Part shown: positions 1 to 7,059 of the stretch, in pieces
How the letters are laid out: each line of letters begins with the position of its first letter
Numbering within the stretch: position 1 is the first letter of the stretch
Assembly: GCA_036524005.1 (NCBI GenBank)
Contig: DATDDB010000027.1
Span: 1-20,925 of the forward strand
Source: DATDDB01 sp036524005
GTDB taxonomy: Bacteria > Pseudomonadota > Gammaproteobacteria > Burkholderiales > Gallionellaceae
Reading direction: 5' to 3'
Length of the DNA stretch: 20,925 nucleotides
The notes under the pieces: model-generated
What the model was told of the DNA's origin: nothing
The model's database searches: none
What the model saw: the letters and a program-made list of their open reading frames with translations, nothing else
Translations under genes and position numbers: made by a program

Positions 1-201
1 TCGGGCGAGAAACTGAGCAAGCAGACGCTGGCGCAACCGGTAAAGCGCGGCGATGCAGAGGCTTTGCTGCGCGTGCTGTCGTTCCTGCGTCAACACCCTC
101 CCGCAGGGTTGCGCGGCGAAACGGCTGAACATGTTCTGCAATGGGCTGTTGCCAACTGGCAGCCGGGAGAATTGCGGGGCATGCTGACCTCTCCGGTTTA
201 G
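1..201 (+). CDS. gluQ: Glutamyl-Q tRNA(Asp) synthetase, C-terminal fragment (5' end outside window)
   Basis: Only the last 66 codons are present, read in frame from base 1 to the TAG at 199-201. The fragment opens with SGEKLSKQ, the class I aminoacyl-tRNA synthetase KMSKS-type loop in the form typical of GluQ (KLSKQ) rather than of full-length GltX. It is followed by a short helical tail with LLRVLSFL and a tryptophan pair near the end (QWAVANW). GluQ is a truncated GluRS paralogue without an anticodon-binding domain. It activates glutamate and attaches it to queuosine at position 34 of tRNA-Asp. The short distance from the KLSKQ loop to the stop agrees with the missing anticodon domain. Nothing can be said of its promoter or upstream neighbour. 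A conventional GluRS is unlikely because about 150 further residues would be expected. Confidence 0.85.
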   Translation, partial: SGEKLSKQTLAQPVKRGDAEALLRVLSFLRQHPPAGLRGETAEHVLQWAVANWQPGELRGMLTSPV

Positions 202-220
202 CCCTTTGCCCGTGCAGCCG

Positions 221-237
221 CTTCCTGGCGCAGGAAG
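221..237 (+). other. Small perfect hairpin downstream of gluQ
   Basis: CTTCCTG (221-227) and CAGGAAG (231-237) are perfect complements around a GCG loop, 20 bases after the gluQ stop. Position suggests a transcription end or mRNA 3' stabiliser. No T-run follows, so it is not a canonical Rho-independent terminator. The rest of 202-413 holds an A/T-rich run at about 254-279 that could contain the promoter of the next gene (TGTAAT at 274-279 resembles a -10, but no good -35 is visible) and the inverted repeat listed separately. Confidence 0.25.
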
Positions 238-329
238 AGCAATGGTTAGCACGCAAAAAAATATATATGCATTTGTAATCGTTGCACGCTGCCCCTGCAT
301 TGCGTACCATCTCCGCGGGTAGGGATATG

Positions 330-357
330 CCCTATGCATGGATAACAATGCATAGGG
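330..357. repeat. 10-bp perfect inverted repeat in the leader of the A2M gene
   Basis: CCCTATGCAT (330-339) and ATGCATAGGG (348-357) are exact reverse complements separated by GGATAACA. The pair sits 44 bases before the Shine-Dalgarno sequence of the large alpha-2-macroglobulin gene. It could be a regulator-binding site (two half-sites about 1.7 helical turns apart) or an RNA hairpin in the 5' leader. No T-run follows, so a simple terminator is unlikely. The symmetry is seen directly; the role is inferred. Confidence 0.5.
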
Positions 358-400
358 GCGTCTTGCGCAGTTCCGATGGTTGTCTGCTTGAATCGTACTT

Positions 401-405
401 GGAGG
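401..405 (+). promoter_or_regulatory. Shine-Dalgarno sequence that fixes the A2M start
   Basis: GGAGG at 401-405 lies 8 bases before the ATG at 414. It is the only strong ribosome-binding site near the 5' end of the long reading frame, which is open back to an ATG at 282. The 44 codons between 282 and 414 cross the inverted repeat and look non-coding, so 414 is taken as the true start. Confidence 0.8.
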
Positions 406-413
406 TCGGTTTA

Positions 414-3400
414 ATGAAGCTCAAAGGGTTGGATGCGGTAGTAGGTGTAGTCAAAAACGGTCTTCTTGCTCTTTGGGGGATATTGCAAACCATCTGGAAC
501 CTGTTGAAGTGGAGCGTGCGCAGGGTATTGGGCAAGCGCTTTTTCCCCGAGTCTCAAAATGCCATTCCGCCAGAAGACGAATCCGGAGGCGAGGACGGGG
601 GGCGGTGGGTCTACCTCAAGCAGCACAAAAAACAAATACTCATAGGGCTGGCGGCAATTGCCGCGGTGTGCGGCCTGGCCTTGCTCCCCCTCCTCTGGAA
701 ATCCGCTCCCCCTCCTGAAGCGGCCTCATTTTCTGTCACCGAGCCCGGGCGCACCGTATATGAAGCGCCCGATGAGGCGGGACGCGCGCCCAAGCCAGTG
801 GTGATCCGGTTCAACGATTCCGTTGCACCTCTTGCAGACAGCGGCAAGGAAGTATCCGCCGGCATTTCGCTTTCTCCCGCCCATCCCGGCAAGTGGCGAT
901 GGACTGACGACCGCACCCTGATGTTCACCCCTGCGGAAGATTGGCCGATAGGCCGGAAATTCACGGTGAATTTCGAGAAGACGCTGTTCAAGCCGGAGAT
1001 TGTGATTTCAAGCTATGACGCCAGCTTCCGCACGGCCGGATTCAAGCTGAGGATGAGCAACAGCCAGTTCTACCAGGACCCGGTCAACCCGGCGCTCAAG
1101 AAAGTGGTCATAGACCTCAACTTTTCGCACCCGGTCGATCCGGTCAGCCTGGAAAAGCATGTGGAGATGGTCATGGCCGGGGAATCCGGCGGCTTTCTTG
1201 GGTTGGGCAAGAAAAGCGTTGCCTTCGTGATCAGTTACGATGCGCTGAAGCTGAATGCCTATATCCATTCAGAGCCGCTTCCTGTGCCCAAGGATGCCGC
1301 CAGGCTGAACTTCACGCTGTCCAAGGGTACGGTCGCCGCGCGCGGCGGTGACGGCTTTGACGAGGAATTGACGCGCAGCTTCGCTGTGCCCAGCATTTAC
1401 AGCCTGCATGTCAGCGACATCAGGCCGCTGGTGGTCACCAACGAGCGCAACGAACCGGAAAATGTGCTGCTCGTGAGCACTTCGGAATCGGTGAATGAGA
1501 AGGAGATGCAAAAGGCGGTCTCCATGTGGGTGCTGCCGAAAACCAACCCCACGCCGGCAAACCACAACAGCAAGGCACCCTACCGCTGGAGCGTGCAGGA
1601 GGTGACGTCGGCGGTGCTGGCGAAATCCGTGCGCCTGACTCCCGAGTCGATTCCAGCAGAATTCGACCATACCGAAGTGCACAGCTACAGGTACAAGGCG
1701 GATGTCGGGGCACAGCTGTTCATCCAGGTGGAAAAAGGCGTCAAGTCGTTTGGCGGATATATACTGGGCGACAGGGTTACGCGCATCGTCCAGGTTCCGG
1801 TATTCCCGGCGGAACTGAAAATCCTGAGCAAGGGCGCGCTGCTGGCAATGAGCGGCGACAAAAAGGTCGCTGTGCTGGTGCGCGATCTGCCGGGCTTCAA
1901 GGTTGAACTGGGCAGGGTGCTGCCCAGCCAGTTGCAGCACCTTGTTTCGCAGGCCGATGGGGATTATTCCAACCCCCAATTTTACGGACGCTTCGGACCG
2001 GATAACCTGGTCGAGCGCTTCGAGCGCAAGGTGCCGCTGCCCGGCCTGAAACACGGCAAGGCGCATTATGAAGCGGTGGACATGGCCGAATACCTGAAAG
2101 CCGATGGCGGCGGCGAGCGGCGCGGCGTATTCCTGATGTCGATCACCAGCTACGACCCGGCCCAGGAGGGAGGCAGGACGCCCGCGCGCAAACCGGCCAC
2201 TCCGGTCGAGGCAGCAACCGCCCCGGATGAATCCGGCGAGTCCGGCATGAGCGAAGGGGAGGGCGAGCAGCCCTATATGGGATCCGGCGATGCCGATGCG
2301 GAGTCTGAGAGTGCGCAGGCCGAGGCCGAATGCGCGCAAGGGTGCGAAGGGCCGACCGGCGAGAACATGCCGATGCAATACCGCACCGACAAGCGCCTGG
2401 TGATCGTCACCGACCTGGGCATCCTGATCAAGAAATCGATGGACGGGACGCACGACGTGTTCGTGCAATCGATTTACACCGGCAGGCCGGTCGAAGGTGC
2501 GACGGTCGAGGTGATCGCCTTGAACGGCACGGCGCTGTTCACCCGCCAGACAGATGGCTCGGGCCGGGCCAGCTTCCCGAAAATCGACAACCTGACGCGC
2601 GAGCGCACACCGCTGCTGGTGATCGTCAAGAAGGGTGGCGACCTGAGCTTTATGCCGCTCAACCGCAGCGAGCGCGCGCTGGACATGTCGCGCTTCGATG
2701 TGGGCGGCGTGAGCAATGCGCGCAGCGAGAACCAGGTGAGCGCCTATCTGTTCTCGGACCGCGGTATCTACCGCCCCGGCGACGAATTCCATATCGGCAT
2801 GATTGTGAAACCCGCGAAGTGGGAAACCAGCATGGCCGGACTGCCGCTGGAAGCGGAAGTGTTGGATGCACGTGGCCTGGTGATCAAGCAGGAAAAGATC
2901 AAGTTGCCTGCAGGCGGCTTTATCGAACTGAGCCATAAGACGCAGGAAACTTCGCCCACCGGTACCTACAACATCAATCTTTATCTGGTCAAGGATGGCA
3001 GGAAAGGTGCGCAAATCGGCACGACTTCCATCAAAGTGCAGGAATTCCTTCCGGACCGGATGAAGGTGACTGCCCATTTTTCGCGCGAAACCGCCGGCAT
3101 CAATGGCGGCTGGGTGCACCCGAAAGACCTGAAAGTGTTGGTCACCGTGCAGAACCTGTTCGGCACGCCCGCGGAGAACCGCAACGTGCGCGCCGAGCTG
3201 ACGCTTAGCCCGGCCTACCCGGCGTTCCGCGGCTATTCCGATTACCACTTCTACGATCCGCAGCGCGCCAAAGAGGGCTACAACGAGGCGCTCAAGGCCC
3301 AGACCACCAACGACAAGGGGGAGGCGGAGTTTGATCTGAACCTGGACAAGTATGCTCAGGCGACCTACCGCGTCGAATTCCTGGGACGCGCGTTCGAGCC

Positions 3401-6400
3401 TGAAGGCGGGCGCAGTGTGGCGGCGGATTGCGCCGTCATGGTTTCGGACATGGATTATCTACTGGGATACAAGGCGGATGGTTCGCTTAGCTACGTGTCG
3501 CGCGGATCCAAGCGCGAAGTGTCGCTGATCGCCATCAACCCGCAAGTGCAGAAGACCAGGGTAGATGGCTTGACCCTGCAATTGGTCGAACGCAAGTTCG
3601 TGTCGGTGCTCAAGCGGCAGAATAACGACACCTACAAATACGAGTCGGTCAAGAAAGAAGTGCTGATCAAGGAAAGCAAGCTCAGCATCCCGGCAGCGGG
3701 CCATACGCTGACGCTGGATACCGGCAAGCCGGGCAATTTTGCCTACATCCTGCGCGACAAGAACGGCATGGAACTGAACCGCGTCGAATATGCAGTGGCC
3801 GGCAATGGCAATGTCACGCGCAACCTGGAGCGCAACGCCGAACTTCAGCTCACCCTGAACAAGGCCGATTTTGTGCCGGGCGAGGAAATCGAGCTCAGTA
3901 TCAATGCGCCCTATACCGGCGCCGGGCTGATCACGATCGAGCGCGACAAGGTGTATGCGACCCAGTGGTTCAAGAGCAGCACGCTGGCCTCGGTGCAAAA
4001 GATCAGGGTGCCCAGGGACTTCGAGGGCAACGGCTACGTCACCGTGCAGTACATCCGCGACCCCGGCTCGGAAGAAATCTTCATGAGTCCGCTGTCGCAT
4101 GGCGTGGTGCCGTTCGCCACCAGCCTTGCGGCGCGCACCAACAAGCTCACGCTGAACGCGCCGGAGCTGGTGAAACCGGGCCAGCCGATGCAGATCAAGT
4201 TGAGCGCCGAAAAACGCGCGCGCGTCGTGGTATTTGCGGTGGACGAGGGGATATTGCAGGTCGCCCGCTACCAGAATCCGGATCCGCTGGCGAAGTTCTT
4301 CCAGAAGCGCATGCTGGAAGTGCAGACTTCGCAGATACTGGACCTGATCTTGCCGGAATTCAAGCGCCTGCTCGAGTCCGCCGCACCCGGCGGCGACGCC
4401 GAAGCGGCCCTGGGCCGCAACCTGAACCCGTTCAAGCGCAAGCGCGACAAGCCCGTGGTGTATTGGTCTGGCATCGTCGAGGTGGACGGTACCAAGGAAT
4501 TCACCTACCAGGTGCCGGATTACTTCAGCGGGTCCCTGCGCATCATGGCGGTTGCGGTCAATGACCATAGCGTGGGCACTGCGCAGGCCAAATCGCTGGT
4601 GCGCGGCGATTTCGTGATCTCGCCCAACGCACCGCTGGCGGTGACCCCGGGCGACGAGTTTGATGTCAGCGTCGGAATCGCCAACAACGTCCTCGGTTCG
4701 GGTGCAAATGCCTCGGTGGCGGTGACCCTCAAGACGACTCCGCACCTGCAGGTCACCAGCGGCGAGACGCAGACCCTGAAGATAGGCGAAATGCGTGAGT
4801 CGAGCGCACTGTATCACGTCAAGGTCGTGGATGGCGTAAATGCCAAGCTGGGCTCAGCCTCGCTGATGTTTACCGCCAAACTGGGCGACAAGAGCGCGAA
4901 GCTGAGCACCGATGTCTCGGTGCGCCCCTCATCGCCGCGCTACACCAAGGTGGCGACCGGCAGCTTCAGCGGCTATGTCGAGGTCGAGACCAAGCGCGAC
5001 ATGTACGCGGAATACCGCACCCTGGATGCCGGGGTTTCCGCGCTGCCGCTGGTGCTGACCTCCGGGCTTACCGTGTACCTGGCCAATTTCGAACACCTGT
5101 GCACCGAGCAATTGACCAGCCAGGCCATGCCTGCCCTGGTGCTGGGCAAGCGTCCGGAATTCGCCAAGGGCAACCAGAAAATACCGATTGCGCGCACCCT
5201 GGAAGAAACCATGCGGATATTGCGCACCCGGCAGAATGGCGACGGCGGTTTCGGCCTGTGGACCGCCTCGGTCGAGCCGGATGAGTTTGCCTCGGTCTAT
5301 GCGACCCACATGATGCTTGAGGCTGCCGAGCGCGGCGAGGCCATACCCGGTGACATGCTGCAGAAGAGCATGGCCTACCTGCAAACCTATGCGGCCAGCC
5401 CCAGCGACAATCTGTGGGGATTGCGCACCCGTGCTTATGCCGCCTATCTGCTGACACGGCAGACCGTAATCACCACGCCCATCCTCACCAGCCTGCGCGA
5501 ATCGCTGGAGAAGCTCTATCCCAAGGTATGGCAGGAAGACCTCGCGGGGGCTTACCTGGCGGCATCCTACAAGCTGCTGAAGCAGGAGCGCATGGCGTCC
5601 GACCTGATGGACAAGAGCGAGGCGCTGTTGCGCAAGCGCGGCACGGCGTTTTCCTATGAACACTATTACGATCCGCTGATCCGCGATGCGCAGGTGCTGT
5701 TCCTGCTGTCGCGACATTTCCCGGAGCGCGCGCGCGACCTGCCGCCCAGCGTGATGATGGAAATGGTCAAGCCCATCACCAAGGGGATGTACAACACCCT
5801 GTCGTCGGCTTACCTGATACTGGCGCTCGACGCTTATGCGGGCGTTGGCAACAAGGACGGGCTGGGCAAGCTGGGCATCGTTGCGATAGATGCCAAGGGC
5901 AAGCGCACGCCGCTGGTGCTGCCGGAAAACCTGGTGCCGCGCGTGGCATTCCCGCAGGATACGCGCAAGCTGGGATTCTCCAATGAGATGAACATCACCT
6001 CTTATTATTCGGTGACCGAAACCGGGTTCGACAAGAAGCCGGAAGCAACCGAGCTGCGCAACGGCATGGAAGTGCTGCGCGAATACACCGATGCGCACGG
6101 CAAGCCGGTGGCGACGGTCGCTGTCGGTGACGAAGTGACGGTGAAGCTGAAATTCCGCTCGGTGAACGGACAAACCATCTACAGCGCCGCGCTGGTCGAC
6201 CTGTTGCCTGGCGGTTTCGAGCCGGTGCTGGACACTGCGTCCGAGCCCGTGCCGGTCTTCGAGGGCAGCAGTGACGAGGAGCGGGGAAGCGAGGGCGAAG
6301 ACCGCATCCCGCAAAACCGCCAGGGTGCGCTGGCCGGGCTGGCAGGGTCCGCGTCGAACTGGAACATCGAGTATGCCGACGTGCGCGAAGACCGCGTGGT

Positions 6401-6575
6401 GTTCTACGGGACGATAACCGGCAGCGTCAGCGAGGTCAGCTACCGCATCAAGGCGACCAATGCCGGTACTTTTGTCGTGCCCCCGGCTTACGGCGAATCG
6501 CTGTACGAGCGCGATTATCAGGCGCGGTCGGCGGGCGGGAAAACGATCATCGTGGTTCCACCGGACAAGAAGTAG
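414..6575 (+). CDS. Membrane-anchored alpha-2-macroglobulin family protein (thioester type)
   Basis: This 2053-residue protein belongs to the bacterial alpha-2-macroglobulin (A2M) family, thought to trap attacking proteases in the periplasm through a bait region and a reactive thioester. A cytoplasmic stretch with basic residues (KQHKK) precedes a single clear membrane helix at about residues 75-95. An earlier hydrophobic or amphipathic stretch lies at about 9-33. Macroglobulin-like repeats follow. An acidic Ser/Glu/Gly insert lies at about 602-653. The MG2-type motif DRGIYRPG is at 782-789 and the FAVDEGILQV strand (Asp1277) opens the bait-region domain. The thioester motif CTEQ is at 1563-1566, followed by the thioester-domain helices (NGDGGFGLW). 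The C-terminal MG10-like domain holds YADVREDRVVFYGT. E. coli YfhM is shorter (about 1650 aa) and is a lipoprotein; no lipobox is visible here. The next gene starts 11 bases after the stop, and pbpC, the usual partner, follows. Family assignment is firm; protease trapping here is inferred. Confidence 0.93.
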   Translation: MKLKGLDAVVGVVKNGLLALWGILQTIWNLLKWSVRRVLGKRFFPESQNAIPPEDESGGEDGGRWVYLKQHKKQILIGLAAIAAVCGLALLPLLWKSAPPPEAASFSVTEPGRTVYEAPDEAGRAPKPVVIRFNDSVAPLADSGKEVSAGISLSPAHPGKWRWTDDRTLMFTPAEDWPIGRKFTVNFEKTLFKPEIVISSYDASFRTAGFKLRMSNSQFYQDPVNPALKKVVIDLNFSHPVDPVSLEKHVEMVMAGESGGFLGLGKKSVAFVISYDALKLNAYIHSEPLPVPKDAARLNFTLSKGTVAARGGDGFDEELTRSFAVPSIYSLHVSDIRPLVVTNERNEPENVLLVSTSESVNEKEMQKAVSMWVLPKTNPTPANHNSKAPYRWSVQEVTSAVLAKSVRLTPESIPAEFDHTEVHSYRYKADVGAQLFIQVEKGVKSFGGYILGDRVTRIVQVPVFPAELKILSKGALLAMSGDKKVAVLVRDLPGFKVELGRVLPSQLQHLVSQADGDYSNPQFYGRFGPDNLVERFERKVPLPGLKHGKAHYEAVDMAEYLKADGGGERRGVFLMSITSYDPAQEGGRTPARKPATPVEAATAPDESGESGMSEGEGEQPYMGSGDADAESESAQAEAECAQGCEGPTGENMPMQYRTDKRLVIVTDLGILIKKSMDGTHDVFVQSIYTGRPVEGATVEVIALNGTALFTRQTDGSGRASFPKIDNLTRERTPLLVIVKKGGDLSFMPLNRSERALDMSRFDVGGVSNARSENQVSAYLFSDRGIYRPGDEFHIGMIVKPAKWETSMAGLPLEAEVLDARGLVIKQEKIKLPAGGFIELSHKTQETSPTGTYNINLYLVKDGRKGAQIGTTSIKVQEFLPDRMKVTAHFSRETAGINGGWVHPKDLKVLVTVQNLFGTPAENRNVRAELTLSPAYPAFRGYSDYHFYDPQRAKEGYNEALKAQTTNDKGEAEFDLNLDKYAQATYRVEFLGRAFEPEGGRSVAADCAVMVSDMDYLLGYKADGSLSYVSRGSKREVSLIAINPQVQKTRVDGLTLQLVERKFVSVLKRQNNDTYKYESVKKEVLIKESKLSIPAAGHTLTLDTGKPGNFAYILRDKNGMELNRVEYAVAGNGNVTRNLERNAELQLTLNKADFVPGEEIELSINAPYTGAGLITIERDKVYATQWFKSSTLASVQKIRVPRDFEGNGYVTVQYIRDPGSEEIFMSPLSHGVVPFATSLAARTNKLTLNAPELVKPGQPMQIKLSAEKRARVVVFAVDEGILQVARYQNPDPLAKFFQKRMLEVQTSQILDLILPEFKRLLESAAPGGDAEAALGRNLNPFKRKRDKPVVYWSGIVEVDGTKEFTYQVPDYFSGSLRIMAVAVNDHSVGTAQAKSLVRGDFVISPNAPLAVTPGDEFDVSVGIANNVLGSGANASVAVTLKTTPHLQVTSGETQTLKIGEMRESSALYHVKVVDGVNAKLGSASLMFTAKLGDKSAKLSTDVSVRPSSPRYTKVATGSFSGYVEVETKRDMYAEYRTLDAGVSALPLVLTSGLTVYLANFEHLCTEQLTSQAMPALVLGKRPEFAKGNQKIPIARTLEETMRILRTRQNGDGGFGLWTASVEPDEFASVYATHMMLEAAERGEAIPGDMLQKSMAYLQTYAASPSDNLWGLRTRAYAAYLLTRQTVITTPILTSLRESLEKLYPKVWQEDLAGAYLAASYKLLKQERMASDLMDKSEALLRKRGTAFSYEHYYDPLIRDAQVLFLLSRHFPERARDLPPSVMMEMVKPITKGMYNTLSSAYLILALDAYAGVGNKDGLGKLGIVAIDAKGKRTPLVLPENLVPRVAFPQDTRKLGFSNEMNITSYYSVTETGFDKKPEATELRNGMEVLREYTDAHGKPVATVAVGDEVTVKLKFRSVNGQTIYSAALVDLLPGGFEPVLDTASEPVPVFEGSSDEERGSEGEDRIPQNRQGALAGLAGSASNWNIEYADVREDRVVFYGTITGSVSEVSYRIKATNAGTFVVPPAYGESLYERDYQARSAGGKTIIVVPPDKK

Positions 6576-6586
6576 GAAGGTTTGCC

Positions 6587-6949
6587 GTGATAGACCAGGC
6601 ACTCGCCGACCACTTCGCGGAAGACTGGATAGCATCGTGGAACGCGCATGACCTCGACCGCATCCTGTCGCATTACACGGACGATTTTGAAATGTCCTCG
6701 CCCGTCATCGTCAAGGTGACGGGTGAGCCTTCCGGCATGCTGAAGGGCAAGGAGAAAGTCGGCGCATACTGGGCCAGGGCCCTTCAAATGAACCCCGGCC
6801 TCCACTTTGAGCTGGTCACCACGCTTCTTGGAATGAACAGCATTACGCTTTACTACAAGGGAGTGCGCGGACTGTCGGCGGAGGTGTTTCATTTCACCCC
6901 GGAGGGCAAGGTGGCGAGAGCCTATGCGCATTATGCGCAGGCTGCTTGA
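6587..6949 (+). CDS. NTF2-like / SnoaL-fold small protein of unknown function
   Basis: The 120-residue product has the pattern of the NTF2-like superfamily: an N-terminal helix pair (DWIASWNAHDLDRILSHYTD), a first strand reading DDFEMSSP, a helix with KGKEKVGAYWARAL, then strands ending in AEVFHFTPEGKVARAYAHYA. This is the SnoaL-like subgroup. The start is a GTG at 6587, supported by AGGAAGG at 6574-6580 that overlaps the stop of the A2M gene. The gene therefore looks co-transcribed with A2M (11-base gap). There is no signal peptide, so the product should be cytoplasmic, unlike its two envelope neighbours. NTF2-like proteins bind or isomerise small ligands, or serve as dimerisation modules. 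No catalytic role can be read from the sequence, and a link to A2M/PBP1C rests on position only. Confidence 0.8.
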   Translation: MIDQALADHFAEDWIASWNAHDLDRILSHYTDDFEMSSPVIVKVTGEPSGMLKGKEKVGAYWARALQMNPGLHFELVTTLLGMNSITLYYKGVRGLSAEVFHFTPEGKVARAYAHYAQAA

Positions 6950-6953
6950 GTCT

Positions 6954-6972
6954 GGGAGTGAAAACCACTCTC
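6954..6972 (+). other. Stem-loop just after the NTF2-like gene
   Basis: GGGAGTG (6954-6960) can pair with CACTCTC (6966-6972) across an AAAAC loop, with one G-T wobble. It begins four bases after the TGA of the NTF2-like gene and runs directly into the repeat patch. Its position fits a 3' stem-loop that could separate A2M/NTF2 transcripts from pbpC. No T-run follows, so termination is uncertain. Confidence 0.3.
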
Positions 6973-6999
6973 CACAGGGGCGCAGAGACACAGAGAAAA
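6972..6999 (+). repeat. Copy 1 of the CACAGAGA-type dispersed repeat
   Basis: The stretch reads CCACAGGGG, then CGCAGAGA, then CACAGAGA, then an A-run: an 8-base unit repeated with small changes. The same unit occurs in both arms of the inverted-repeat element at 16644-16779, so at least three copies exist in this window, all intergenic. Similar short repeats are scattered between genes in many environmental proteobacteria (recollection, not verified here). Confidence 0.65.
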
Positions 7000-7007
7000 C
7001 CCAAGGC

Positions 7008-7034
7008 CACGAAAATCACGAAAGGCACGAAATG
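7008..7034 (+). repeat. Three tandem CACGAAA 9-mers upstream of pbpC
   Basis: Three consecutive 9-base units, CACGAAAAT (7008), CACGAAAGG (7017) and CACGAAATG (7026), share the core CACGAAA. They follow the CACAGAGA repeat after eight bases and end 25 bases before the pbpC start. This leaves little room for a conventional promoter, so the pbpC control region must overlap the repeat patch or lie further upstream. The array is too short and its units too small to be a CRISPR. Confidence 0.65.
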
Positions 7035-7059
7035 ACGCGTAGGGCGCGTATTATGCTTT

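Noticed and set aside
221..237. Rho-independent terminator for gluQ
   Set aside because: The hairpin is perfect but short, and no T-run follows; kept only as an unassigned hairpin.
282..413. Upstream ATG extension of the A2M gene
   Set aside because: The 44 extra codons cross the inverted repeat, have no ribosome site and do not resemble protein sequence; GGAGG before ATG 414 is decisive.
1269..6635. Long minus-strand open frames opposite the A2M gene (1269-3248, 3459-4817, 4929-6635)
   Set aside because: They lie wholly or almost wholly antisense to a confident gene, have His/Arg/Gln-rich compositions typical of reverse reading of G+C-rich codons, and show no recognisable domain or ribosome site.
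6972..7034. CRISPR array
   Set aside because: Units are only 8-9 bases long with no unique spacers and no cas genes nearby; these are simple short tandem repeats.
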